This document shows, piece after piece, positions 13,086-27,852 of a stretch of DNA of 64,000 bases. Source of the DNA: Antedon mediterranea. Its lineage: Eukaryota; Echinodermata; Crinoidea; Comatulida; Antedonidae. The stretch spans positions 23,480,288-23,544,287 of the forward strand of contig NC_092676.1 of assembly GCF_964355755.1 (NCBI RefSeq), given 5' to 3'. Position 1 is the first letter of the stretch. The number at the start of each line of letters is the position of its first letter. The position numbers and the translations under genes were made by a program. The notes beneath the pieces were generated by a model. It had not been told where the DNA came from and made no database searches. It saw nothing but the letters and a program-made list of their open reading frames with translations.

Positions 13086-13778
13086 TAGGGATGTACCTGT
13101 TCTATTGTACAATAGTTTACCATTAATATTATTTAACATTTTGCATATTCGTATCAATAACATTGTTTCATAATTTCAAATGAACAACTTTCTTTTTCTA
13201 ATTCTGTTTTTTTTTGTATTCTTTTCGTGACGTGTTTTTATCATAAATACACTCACGACTTTTGATTATATTTTAGTGGATAGAGTGAACTGACATTATA
13301 AGTGTGCATTATATTTTGTCATTATAAATGATTTTTAACAAAAATAAAACTGTATCTCTTGACCAATCCGTGTAAATTCCTATTTAAAACTCCTCAAAGC
13401 CTAACTAATAGGAATCGCTGATAACGGTATTAAAATATGAGCTAGTATTTTAAATACATCACTATTATATAATAGTGTACAACCAATCAGCCATGAGTAT
13501 AACGTATAAACTACTTACGTAATATTTAATGTAAATTAACAGTTATTTATAATTCTAGATCATAAAGTCATTACTACATTTTTTATAAGCAATGTAATAA
13601 ATATTTACTACTATAACAAATACGCTGTTTTTATCATTAATGTTAATAAATTCAATACAGGAACTGGTTTTGTAATCGATTTTATCTTTCATTACTTTTG
13701 AATTGCTCATTTTTTTAAATAAATATTAGTAGCGTGGGCTTAGAAAAGTATTTTGGATGTAGAGGAAATGAAATATAT

Positions 13779-13920
13779 AAAGCTCTGTTTATGCTATCAA
13801 ACTACTTTGACAAAAAAAAAGTGTGATGTTCCCAAATATGGTAGTGATATGATGTAATTGCATCCATTATGGGCACAACACATTTTGTTGTCACATAAAG
13901 TTTGATAGTGTAGACGAAGC
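13779..13920. mobile_element. MITE family A
   Basis: Left end AAAGCTCTGTTTATGCTATC, right end TTTGATAGTGTAGACGAAGC. The core CCCAAATATGGTAGTGATAT is in reverse orientation to the copy at 7929. Confidence 0.7.
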
Positions 13921-14019
13921 ATTTTTTAAATTTTCATATGCATCCAAAAGCGAGTAACTCGCCAGGATGGATAAACTATTTTATAATTTATCATGCTTAT
14001 AAACTAATTCTCATTTGAG

Positions 14020-14115
14020 GCTTAGGGAGTGGAGTTGGAAGAGTCATAAGTCACAACCCTGGCACTAGGTCAGGGATTAGAAGGCAAGCACGTTGACCAC
14101 CAAGCTACAGCTCCA
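14020..14115 (-). mobile_element. tRNA-derived SINE fragment
   Basis: On the minus strand it reads GTGGAGCTGTAGCTTGGTGG followed by TCAACGTGCTTGCCTTCTAA, which resembles a tRNA D-arm (A box) and anticodon arm. It ends with GGGTTGTGACTTATGAC in place of a clean B box. A pol III tRNA-like head that has decayed. Confidence 0.5.
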
Positions 14116-14280
14116 CTACGAGTTGTATATCATCATCTACTTGAGTATATCATCATAAAACCGTGCAACGTTTTTTAAACAGAACACAAACATTAATGCT
14201 CTTCAACTTTTTCCAAAAATTACCTTTAATTCAAATGCATTTCACCAAGTGATTTTTTTTCAACAAATGCTTACATGTAT

Positions 14281-14467
14281 AAAGCTCTGTCTACAGGTAT
14301 CAAACTACTTGACAAAAAAAAAGTGTCATGTGCCCAAATGTGGTAGTGATATAGCCAAATATGGTAGTGATATAGCCAAATATGGTAGTGATATGACATC
14401 ATCATGTACATATATGGGCACATCACACTTTTTTGTCACAAAGTTTGATGTAGTGTAGATAGAGCTT
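14281..14467. mobile_element. MITE family A with internal triplication
   Basis: Ends AAAGCTCTGTCTAC and GTAGATAGAGCTTT, flanked by TA. The 21-bp core segment AAATATGGTAGTGATAT is repeated three times in tandem, lengthening the element to about 187 bp. Confidence 0.75.
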
Positions 14468-14570
14468 TATCATTGTTATTGCTTGACGGGTATTTGATTT
14501 GTGTAGACAACGCTTATGGGGACACTTTGTTGGCTCACAAAGGTTGATTCTACTGTGTAATGACGACTCT

Positions 14571-14713
14571 AAAGCTCTGTCTACACTATCAAACATTGAC
14601 AAAAAAGAAGTGTCATGTGCCTAAATATGGTAGTGATATGACATCATCATGTACATATATGGCCACATTACATTTTTTTGTCACAAAGTTTGATGTAGTG
14701 TAGATAGAGCTTT
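14571..14713. mobile_element. MITE family A, duplicate of the neighbouring copy
   Basis: Ends AAAGCTCTGTCTACACTATC and TAGTGTAGATAGAGCTTT. The 33 bp after its right end (ATCATTGTTATTGCTTGACG and onward) are identical to those after the element at 14281-14467, so element plus flank were copied together. Confidence 0.75.
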
Positions 14714-15170
14714 ATCATTGTTATTGCTTGACGGGTATTTAAGTAGAACATTAAAAAGTGATATAAGATTAAAATGAAAGACTGTGATTATGCCAATGCT
14801 TATTGGAAAGTATATATAGGCATATACATAATATTGAATTCAATTATGGATTTTCCACATTTAATTTATGAAGAATTAAATGTGAAGTCTAATTTATTTA
14901 TATAAAATGAGTTGATTATTCTTTCTGTCTATATTTTTTACAAATATATTTCAACTTTTCCAAGAATTTTATAAAATAAAAATAATTAACTTGATTCTAT
15001 TCATTTTATGAATATTGTCATTTTTAATGAGTAGTACTGCTCAAAATTAAAATTTACTACTGCTGTATGAAAATCAAATTTTCAAATATGTATTATTTCA
15101 TGTCCATTCTGTCTACTGTATTTTCATAGATATACTGTAGATTAAACTTACAAACTGTCAGTGAAACAAT

Positions 15171-18846
<3,676 letters not shown>

Positions 18847-18954
18847 ATTTCTTCAGTGACTAAGTTTTTAGGCCCCGACTTAGGCCCTGTGTGTTATAAA
18901 TATTGGAAGGAGTTGAGATTAACTTTGATATTTTTGTTCCATGTGTGACACGGA

Positions 18955-19110
18955 GGTATATTCAGAGCGTCAGACTGGAGCATTCTCGACTTCTCTACGG
19001 AGCGCCATTTATGCCTTTATTAACTTCAATAATAGAAGTAGTACTACGGTAACTGCTCAAGTGGACCCAATTTAGCACCAGGGATATAAAATAGAAATAA
19101 AAGTCACTAC
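18955..19110 (-). repeat. Inverted copy of a repeat also present at 23950-24090
   Basis: The segment containing TCTACGGAGCGCCATTTATG, then CTCAAGTGGACCCAATTTAG, is the reverse complement of 24090-23950, with minor changes. It starts about 110 bp upstream of the BDH2 start codon, so BDH2's upstream region may lie within or abut this repeat. Confidence 0.75.
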
Positions 19111-19244
19111 TTTTAATATCGTTTCGTATATACCCATATCACAAACTGACAAACATTAACATCTTGGCATTCACATTGATTTAAATTTATCTTTTTCTTT
19201 TTCTTTTCATGTAAATAAACTACGTTCCAAACTGGGCTTGTCCA

Positions 19245-19600
19245 TCTCCATCTTATCGCGTGCTCGGTCATTTAATTAATAAACACGCATCCATACTCCT
19301 CTATAACACTATAATCCTCCCACACGTTGACTATTGATGTAGTGTTTGGGGAATCAGATCGAATATTGACCGAATACAGACCAATCAAAATAGAGCATTT
19401 CGCATTATCCTTAAAGCTCATCCTCTCACGATCACACCACGAACTAACATTTACAACACCTTAAATCTTCATACAGTCCAAGATCGCATGCATCTACAAC
19501 TGGGCTGCCTTGCCTACAGGTCTGCAAATGGTCTTCCCACAGCACATGTGCACACTCATTTGCATAACAAACGCACGGCATACCAAACTACGATGAGATA
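19245..19600 (+). pseudogene. Non-LTR retrotransposon reverse transcriptase, C-terminal remnant
   Basis: From about 19303 one frame reads HVDY, a stop, then CSVWGIRSNIDRIQTNQNRA and FRIILKAHPLT, ending near a stop at 19598. The pattern of a Y-C-S-V-W-G strand followed by a Q-N-R-A-R-I-I helix is typical of the end of the reverse-transcriptase domain in CR1/L2/Jockey-type LINEs. It has an in-frame stop and is a 5'-truncated dead copy. Confidence 0.75.
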
Positions 19601-19879
19601 AAATTAATTCTCTTCTAAACACGTAACGAAGAGAATTAATTCCCTTTTTTTTTTACATTAAAATAAATTGAGGACGCTAAACATAAAATTTAAACCACCA
19701 ACGCAGTTGGCGAGAGCCAAAACAAAAGATGGTATATGTGCTCTCCCTGCCTCAGCACTAAGGCCCTGCCACAGCCTTTTGGGGTCGTTTCCACGACATC
19801 ACCAGATGCATTGATGTTGTCGCCTCATGATCTGTGAACCCCAAACACAGTGGCTCGCATAGTCTTAACTCTATTCCAC

Positions 19880-19950
19880 CGACCGTGGGAATCGAACCCA
19901 CGACATACGTGTTGTTAACACGACGCTCAGACGACTGAGCTAACTGATCA
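19880..19950 (-). mobile_element. tRNA-like (Val-AAC-like) SINE module
   Basis: On the minus strand it has an A-box-like TTAGCTCAGTCG, an anticodon-arm-like TCGTGTTAACAACACG and a B box GGGTTCGATTCCCACG. There is no proper acceptor stem, so it is a SINE-type pol III head and not a working tRNA gene. The copy at 21190-21245 has lost the anticodon arm. Confidence 0.6.
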
Positions 19951-20044
19951 TTTTGGTTTTAGCAACGTTAATAGGATATTTATGACGTAATGATCAATTA
20001 CGAAATACACGTATAAATAGACTATTATCAGCTTTTCATTCATG

Positions 20045-20108
20045 TACTTGGTGGCGTAACGGGTAATGCTCAGTTTTGAGTGCTATCGGCTGGGGTTCGA
20101 ACTCGACG
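20045..20108 (+). mobile_element. tRNA-like SINE module
   Basis: Reads TGGTGGCGTAACGGGTAATG (A-box-like), then TCAGTTTTGAG, then GGGGTTCGAACTCGAC (B-box-like), followed by a T-rich tail. It is repeated at 21262-21327. No acceptor stem can be paired, so it is not a tRNA gene. Confidence 0.55.
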
Positions 20109-20832
20109 GATATTTTTTTTTAAGTAATTTTTTTTTTTTTGTATGGCATTCACTTTTCCATTAAATAGACACCATAAAACCCCAAAAAGAGCCCATGTGT
20201 TCCTCATTTTTTAGTACTCTTGGGTACGATGGGCTTCTTTTTTTACGGATAAGCTTCTTTTCCGCATGGGGTTCTTTTCAAGATTACTTTTGCAAACTAA
20301 AGGAGGGGCGCTTCTAGGTTCCCGCCCGGAAAATTGTGTCTTTACATGATTTGAATTTCTAATAGACCTAAAGATTAGCAAAATCAAAATTTAACTTTTA
20401 AATTTAATTTTGTGGCGTGTTCACCGCGAATGACTAACAATGCCACCTTCCCCATTACACCTGCACAAACTCATTTGCATAACAACGCAAGGCATACCAA
20501 ACTGTTTAAAAATAACTACAAGGTCCCCAGAAATGACACCTATAGTATTTTGAAACATGATATATAAGAGTCTTCACTACCCCACCGTGATTAGGGCTGA
20601 GCAAAGACAATTTTGAAAAAATATTTATTGAAATATGAAATTAAATATTAAGTCTCCAGTAAGCTCACCATGGTTGGGGCAGAGCTAAAAATGAAAACTT
20701 ATTCCCCGGAAATTATGAAACGAAATATATAAGTCTTAATGTGTAACGGTAGAATTATAATTAATGTAAAAGATTAACAAAATAAAAATTGAACAGTGTT
20801 GTGTGTTGATCGCGAATGACTAACAATACCAT

Positions 20833-21335
20833 CTTTCCCACAGCACATGTGCACACTCATTTGCATAACAAACGCACGGCATACCAAACTACGATGAGAT
20901 CAAATTAATTCTCTTCTAAACACGTAACGAAGAGAATTAATTCCCTTTTTTTACGTTAAAATAAATTGAGGGCGCAAAACATAAAATTTAAACCACCAAC
21001 GCAGTTGGTGAGAGCCAAAAAAAAAGATGGTATATGTGCCCTCCCTGCCTCAGCACTAAGGCCCTGCCACAGCCTTTTGGGGTCGTTTCCACCACATCAC
21101 CAGATGCATTGATGTTGTCGCCTCATGATGTGTGGTGGAAAGGGGTACGTATGATCTGTGAACCCTAAACACAGTGGTTCGCATAGCCTTAACTCTATTC
21201 CACCGACCAGCGTGGGAATCGAACCCACGACATACGTGTGAGCTAACTGATCATTTTGGTACTTGGTGGTGTAACGGGTAATGCTCAGTTTTGAGTGCTA
21301 TCGACTGGGGTTCGAACCTCGACGGATATTTTTTT
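20833..21335. repeat. Composite retroelement segment, copy 2
   Basis: A direct repeat of 19536-20120. It shares the CACAGCACATGTGCACACTC start, the same 14-bp hairpin, the body and both tRNA-like modules. It differs by small deletions, mainly in the anticodon arm of the minus-strand module and in the AT-rich spacer, and by an insertion of about 20 bp near 21130. A third, shorter relative of the left end is at about 20450-20500. Confidence 0.75.
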
Positions 21336-21339
21336 TTAT

Positions 21340-23470
21340 GAATATTGTTTTTTTTTTTTTTAAAGTGACACTGTATTGTCGAACATGATTGTATGGTACC
21401 ATACCGGTAGGTATTCAAATATGCTTAATCGATGTAAAAATGCTTTTAAAATAATAATTCATCAATTCTCATCTTTTATTATCTAGTAAAAACTTTTATT
21501 ACAATTCCTTGAAAGTCATTCTAAGAAATAATACATCACCTGAAACCTGTAATAATTGTATAATATAAAATATTACACATTTTCTGTATGTAGTAGGTTT
21601 AAGCGTATACACACATTCTCACGATGTCATTGCGTACACATTGTGATGACAGCCTGGTTATGAAGACGTGTCACATGACACTTGTGATATTCACAAACCA
21701 ATCCAATCGGCCTAAACATTCAATGTCCGTACGTATACACACTTGTTGATGTGTATAAACGCACACCGTCACTGCGTACGAATGACAGGCTCGTTATGAA
21801 GACGTGTGAACGTCTTCAAATATTCACAAACATTCCACTAATCAACTTACGGATATCCACATTCTATTGGCCTACATAGTCAATGTCCGCACCTTTTAAA
21901 CGAACGCGGACAATGCGCACACATTATAATGACCGCCTCGTTATGATGACGTGTCATGATTAAACATAATAAATATTCACATTCCACCAATCAACTTACG
22001 CCTACCACAGCCTTGTGTATAGGTGTTTGTGGCTGGTCTAAAAACGCTCTTTTCCCCCTAGGGTACCGTAGCCAAAGAAGGAGCACCAATACTATATACA
22101 TCATTTGGCTACAGTCATACACAATTAGTGAATAAAAAACATAATATAATATGGTGGGTTAATATATAATAAAACCAGACCAATTAATATGAAAGAACAC
22201 ATTTACAAATAAATGCATCATATTACATATACCGTTCACAATCGAATCTAAAGATTGAAGTTAAAGTACCGTATTATTTAAAGATATATTGTCTCCCTGA
22301 AAACAAAAACAAATGTTTTAATAATCGGAAAAAAAAATATAAACTTGAAATTGGTTGCCAGGTTTTGGTTGAATTTAACCGTTTATTTTGTCTTTTTATA
22401 AGTGAAAACATTGTTTTGGAGTTTTTCTTTCTACGGAAAGTTTAATTTTAGTAATTTTCATTGTTCATGTTTTTATGGGAAAATACATCTTTAAAGTATA
22501 ATTTCATATTATTTAATAAGCGCTATATTATTTTCTAAAATATGGTCAACATAATGTGTATGCATTTATACGTCATATATTATTTTTTTATAAAATATAT
22601 TTGTATATATAAGAGGCAAATACCAAAACCATGATTCAATCTATTTCACTTTTTTTTTATTACCGAAAGAAAAATTATGAATCATATTTTGTAATGATTT
22701 TTTTATATAGTACCATATTGAAATCAGTCGTGTTTGTAGTACTAAATGTTTATACATGTAGTATGATAATACTATATCCATCCTGAATAAGTAAAATGGA
22801 GGCGACTAAAAAAAAAATAGTTATATATACTATGTTTACATACCATCCTCTTTGATCGGATTAAAAAGCGCAAAATAAAATTAAACAATCACACTTAGGG
22901 ATCATGTCGGAATTAATCTACTGCAGTTACTGCAGTAATGCATGCTTTCAGTTTGTTTCAATGTTGGTTTATGTTTAGGTTAAACATTTTTTTTAAACAA
23001 TGTGTATGATTAACCAAACAAATTATTGGATAAAAGTGTTGTTACTGCAGTATTTGCAGTACATGTATAATAATCTTGACACGGTTCCTTTACTCTGCAC
23101 TACATTTTTTTTCTATACAATGATAAATTACAGAAGAAATTAATAAACAATAAAAATCAAGGTAATTATTATTTAAATCTTTAACTGTATGATAACTATA
23201 CAATAATTTGATATCATTTATCTAATTAATTAACATTTTGCACGTTTTTATAACGTAACATGGTTTTCCTGTAAGTTTATCATAGCGTTTTTTTACAGCA
23301 TGTTTTAAACCAATGTAAACATAATTTTCGCTTGTACTTGACAGAATAAAGAATATTTACAACAAATACAATCAATGCATTACGGATGGAGTAACCGACG
23401 GATATTGAACATATATACCAAGTTTGAAATATTTTTGAATTCCAGAAGTATTTTTTTGACTATTTACCTA
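21340..23470. other. AT-rich intergenic stretch
   Basis: No gene recognised. Between 21600 and 22010 short blocks such as ATGACAGCCTGGTTATGAAGA with ACGTGT recur three times at irregular spacing, probably decayed repeats. A family E MITE occupies about 22280-22498. I see nothing else. Confidence 0.45.
22280..22498. mobile_element. MITE family E
   Basis: Left end TAAAGATATATTGTCTCCC and right end GGGAAAATACATCTTTAAAG are imperfect inverted repeats. The interior has TGGTTGAATTTAACC as in the copy at 448-716. Confidence 0.55.
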
Positions 23471-23985
23471 TGCTCCCATTGGTGCCAAATTGGGTCCACT
23501 TGAGCACAGTGTATTAAAATACGAAAAGATATTAAAATTCAGTGACTTATTTCTATTTTATATCACTGTGCTCCACTGGCTCCAAATTGGGTCCACTTGA
23601 GCACAGTGTATTAAAATACGAAAAGATATTAAAATTCAGTGACTTATTTCTATTTTATATCACTGTGCTCCCCTGGCTCCAAATAGGGTTCAATTGAGCA
23701 AAGTGTATTAAAATACGAAAAGATATTAAAATTCATTGATTTATTTATATTTTATATCACTATGCTCCCCTGGCTCCAAATTGGGTCCACATGAGCACAA
23801 TGTAATAACATACGAAACGATATTAAAATTAGTGACTTATTTCTATTTTATATCACTGTGCTTCACTGGCTCCAAATTGTGTCCACTTGAGCACAGTGTA
23901 TTAACATACAAAAAGATATTACAATTAGTGACTTATTTCTATTTTATATCACTGTGCTCCACTGGTGCTAAATTTGGTCCACTGA
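23471..23985. repeat. Tandem repeat, about 5.5 units of about 97 bp
   Basis: The phrase TGCTCCACTGGCTCCAAATT (with variants) starts at 23471, 23569, 23666, 23763, 23859 and 23954. The unit includes TTGAGCACAGTGTATTAAAA and TATTTCTATTTTATATCACT. The last unit continues into the repeat that is also found inverted at 18955-19110. Confidence 0.9.
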
Positions 23986-24366
23986 ACCAGTTACCGTAGT
24001 ACTATTTCTATTTCGGAAGTAAATAAAGGCATAAATGGCGCTCCGTAGAAGTAGAGAATGCTCGATCGTCGAAATGACGCTCTGAATATACCTCGACGAG
24101 ACGGAGAGACTGGGTCGAATAACTACGCATGCGTCGCACATAAACAAAGATGATAATTTATTACAGTATTGGAGATTTAAGCTTGCCGGTTTCCTACTAG
24201 GTAACACTGGACATTTGACCAATCACAAGGAACGACCGGATTATCGAATGAACGTCGCGCAATTAATAGTATTGCGTTAATTTGCGTTTCGCCACTACAG
24301 TTGTGGATCCTGGATATCAAAGCTGCAATATCTAAAATGTAGTTTTTCAAGTTTTGTTTAGCCTAC

Positions 24367-24994
24367 CTTTGTTTGTTTGTTTGTTTGTTTGTTTGTTTGT
24401 TTCTTTATTTCCATTCACAAAAAAAAACCACATTAACATACATAAATATTCATTACAAAAATGAAAGAATGGAAAGGGGGAATCTCTGAAGCACAGCTTA
24501 TAAGTAGAAACCCCCTGTTACAAAACAATATACAGTATATATAAATAGTAATATGAAAAAAAGGCACAACGGCATAGGCAAACAAAATGTAACTTTTAAG
24601 AAAAAGAAAAAGAAAAGCAAACAATCCTTTTTTTTTTTATCTTAACCAAAAAAAAAAAAAAAGATTTCTCAGAGAGTAAGATGTAATTGTAAAAAGAAAA
24701 ATACCTGTTCTAATCAGAGTATTGCAAAAGTAATTTATTTTTGTATTTTATTTTAAAAGTTATAGGATTCTTAAGTAACTTAAGAATCTCAGGTATATCA
24801 GGCCAAAGTTCAACCCCTTTACTAACTAAACTTAATGATTTTTGAGTGGTTCTTTTAAATTGTGGGTAGAAATGGTGTTTTTGTCGCGTGTATTTATCGT
24901 GGACAGCTGAGCCTTTGATTAGGACCAATGTTTTCAATGAATACAGTAGGCCTATAATGAAGTACATTCTAATGTTTAGCCTGATGGTAGGCAT
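24367..24994 (-). pseudogene. Non-LTR retrotransposon 3' end with (CAAA)n tail
   Basis: A minus-strand frame at 24994-24710 has a motif set typical of the end of LINE reverse transcriptases: FKRTTQKSLSLVSKGVELWP, then a FKIKYKNKLL end. It is followed downstream by a 3' UTR and a (CAAA)n run at 24402-24367, which is (TTTG)n on the plus strand. Tails of that type are usual for L2/CR1-related elements. The copy is 5'-truncated. Its upstream end abuts a single family B MITE terminus at about 24985-25025. Confidence 0.65.
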
Positions 24995-25228
24995 TGCGTT
25001 GCGTCGCTAGTGAGAACCACGCTTTACGGAGGGTAGAATAACAATAATATAAATATGTTTTAAGCACGTTACCGATCGGAATGCAATGGGAGGGAAGCCG
25101 GACGGAAAGAGACAATATTTAATTTCTGTGGTTAATTTCGAAATTAAAAGTTTAGAATAGGTAACAACAGTACTGAATTTTTACTTATACTCCATCTTCA
25201 TACTTATACATAGTGGTCTTATATATTG

Positions 25229-27852
25229 TTACTTATGTTTATAAAAAATAAATGATTTTGAACTAAGATTATCAGCTTCACAATATTCATAAGAGTGTTC
25301 TAGATCATTCACTTTGTCATAAAATGTTTGTAATCTATCACTTAATCGATCATCTCTCATTCGCTGGATTTCCCGTTTTTCTTTATCTCTCTTGTCTTTC
25401 TTTTCGATCTCAGTTACTGCTAGAATGTTATCAAAGTGTGTAAGAGAGATCAACTCCTTTTTTGAGCGCACCTTTCCGATCTTAGGACGTTTACGAAGAT
25501 GTCGGAAGCTTGACGATCTCGTCGTAGGATTTATAAAGTCAGCAGCACACTGCTCATCCTGATCCGATACTGAATCGCTATCAACTTTAACGGAAGCTTT
25601 AAGCCAAGATATTCGTTCCTTTTGATTTATCGGTGCTTTAAATCGATTAAAGTTCCGGTAGTCTATGAGTTTATTCTCACTGTTATGTTTCTCTGCAGGT
25701 AAATCATACTGTGTCAATTCATTATACACATTGTCTGATTCTCTCATTTCCTTTGATGTATCCAGTTTGTTTGGTAAAGAAGAATGTCTACGGAAAAACA
25801 CATCACCGATATTTTCTACTTTACGATCTACTTTGGAGATTCGATCAACTTGAGAGTAAAAAGGAATGACACTTCTAGATCTTGAAGTGGAAGAAGTCTT
25901 TTCACTTAGCAAAGATGTTTTTAAATCAATATGGTTAGAGTACATTTTTCGTCTAAGTGGAACCGTATTCGCCCTTGTTTGTTTATCATCTTCCTGTATA
26001 AAAAAAAACAAAATCAAATAAAATCTTTTCTTGTTGGAGAGTCTGTAAATATGTCAGATGTTGCACAATTAGTATCTTATTTATAATTGGTTAAAGTATT
26101 TCAATTTTCCATAATTATCATTGGAGATAAATATGTATAAAAAGAACCTTTACCGTTACCGTACCACAACTTCCCACCCTATTATGTTCATTGTCTATAC
26201 ACTTATACAAAGCATCTACGATAGGGACGGTGGCGGTTCCTCAATGTTTGCTCTGGTTTGTGCTATCCTAAAATCGTTTATCTCCCCCTGAAATAAACAT
26301 GACGTCATTGAAGGACATTAAAATCTCCTTTGTTAAAAATATGAATTAATCGAGAAATAAATACCTCGGTACAGATCGGAACACCTGCCGGTAAGTCCAC
26401 CGTTGTATCCTGTAATTAATCATTTCCCAAAGCAACAAGATAAGAATAATACGAAGAAGATAATAACTAAAATCGGAAACCGATATCGTTGTTAAAAAAT
26501 CTATAAGTATAATACGACAGGGATTCTTGTATCGAAGGCAAATGTTTAGTGTTTTGTAGTAGTCACAAATGTCGAAAAGCGTCATTTACATCGATATCCT
26601 TTGACATTTATAGCAATGTTTTTTTACTAGTCTTGCGATTCTTTTTGTATGAGTAGGATTTAAGAGACATTGATGTTACTTAAGCTTAAGTATATTTCAA
26701 AGTACACAACGTTATTGCATCGGAACTATGAATACAAAAAGGAAATGTTTGTAGGATGTAGAGATTTGTTGTAATTTATATAAAAATAGTGAATTCTGGT
26801 TTACAATTTAGCTGAATAAACATGTAGGGACAGCGTACACGTGTATTTTGTGTTTGTTTATTTTAAATTTAAATATATCCAACTATTGTAAATTGCAGGT
26901 GCGAGTGTAATTTCAAACTTCTCTGGTAATACGCAGAATGATAGACTTAATGTTATTGATCATGAGAGAAAAAAATCTGGAAAATAAAAGGATTTGAACC
27001 CAGGACCGTTATATCGTTAATAATTAAGAATGTTGACGAAGCAACAATATCAGTATTTTAGTTCGGCCTCCATTATAGCGAATTGAACATCATTTAGGCA
27101 AGATCGAAACACTAAAACCGTGTACATTGATTAGGCTATCCACCTTAAGATGTGAGGATGGATGAAAATGTTAAAATTCTATATATCGAGAAGCAAATAG
27201 GCCTAATGAAAAAGATTGCGGAGCAGCAAAAGCAATGGATTAGATATAGAGATAGAGGAGATTGTGATGAAGGAAGATATTAAGGTAAAACAAGAAGAGG
27301 AAGGAAAATGATAGCTACGATATGCTTGATATAAATAGAGAAGCATGGAAAAAGATCTGCCAAATGGCAGATGACAAGGGATAGGTCCTGCAGCGGGAAT
27401 CAATCTATATGAGGACGTGCAAAAGGCAAAGTCTGAATGAATCACACAGCCGTGTGAGCAAAGAGTATGTGTTGTTTAGTATCTCATATCTCAGTTTCAG
27501 GAAAGGGGAAGAATAATATGCTTACCGTATCTGTTACTTTATCACGTCTCGGACCCCTTTCTCTCTTTCTGAGAGCAACCACAACCTGAGGAATGTCAAC
27601 ACTTGTTAGAGACCTCGATAAAGCTTTTTGACGTTCAAAACACTTTAATTGCTGAAAAGCATCAAGTTCTTTCTCTTTTATCTCCCAAACACGTTTGCAT
27701 CTTTGTAGATCAAGACGTTCAAGTGAAAAAGCTAGCTCATTGTCCGCATGCCGGTTACTTATTCGTGCTTCACTCTGGTCAATCGGTACAAAGCCGGTAA
27801 ATCGTAAAAGACGGCGGTTTGGTAAGTCTGCATGCACCTGGGATGGCTCCAT
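25229..27852 (-). CDS. Uncharacterised charged protein, 363 aa, two exons
   Basis: Exon 1 is 27852-27526 (109 codons, start MEPSQVHADLPNRRLLRF) and exon 2 is 25993-25229 (254 codons plus stop). The donor ACG/GTAAGC and acceptor TATACAG/GAAGAT are both in phase 0. I do not recognise the family. Exon 1 encodes a likely helical, charged stretch (ELAFSLERLDLQRCKRVWEI...). Exon 2 is Ser/Lys/Arg-rich, with a basic patch (FRHLRKRPKIGKVRSKKEL) and a highly charged coiled-coil-like segment (EIEKKDKRDKEKREIQRMRD) near the C terminus. There is no signal peptide or membrane segment. Such composition is common in cytoskeletal or ciliary accessory proteins, but that is only a guess. The start follows a GGACCAGG context and is the first Met of the frame. 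The 1.5-kb intron holds a LINE scrap at about 27180-27390. The gene is supported by the long open frame and coherent splice sites only. Confidence 0.65.
27180..27390 (+). pseudogene. LINE reverse-transcriptase C-terminal scrap
   Basis: Short frames read KTRRGRK and, after a shift, SYDMLDINREAWKKICQMAD then a stop. This resembles the RGR...RW...D-R-W-R terminus of many LINE polyproteins. It is frameshifted and very short, so low confidence. It lies in the intron of the uncharacterised minus-strand gene. Confidence 0.35.

Larger units (their letters stand above)
13086..15170. other. Intergenic region with MITEs and a SINE
   Basis: No gene recognised. It holds three family A MITEs (13779-13920, 14281-14467, 14571-14713) and a tRNA-like SINE fragment (about 14020-14115). 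The remainder is AT-rich DNA and the likely 3' UTR of BDH2 just below 15171. Confidence 0.5.
19536..20120. repeat. Composite retroelement segment, copy 1
   Basis: The LINE remnant end runs into a 14-bp hairpin (AATTAATTCTCTTC at 19602-19615 and its complement at 19628-19641). Then come a poly-T tract, a conserved body (CAGCACTAAGGCCCTGCCAC), a minus-strand tRNA-like module at about 19880-19950 and a plus-strand tRNA-like module at about 20045-20105. The same order recurs at 20833-21335. Confidence 0.75.

Noticed and set aside
14249-14458. Frame with a repeated YGSDIAK-like peptide
   Set aside because: The peptide repeat is only the translation of the triplicated core of a MITE family A element.
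19880-21330. Possible functional tRNA genes
   Set aside because: A and B boxes are present, but acceptor stems do not pair and one copy lacks its anticodon arm. These are SINE heads. Only 31836-31907 folds as a true tRNA.
26960-27010. B-box-like GGATTTGAACCCAGGACC
   Set aside because: It matches the T arm of a tRNA on the minus strand, but I could not find an A box or stems at the right distance. Too short to annotate.
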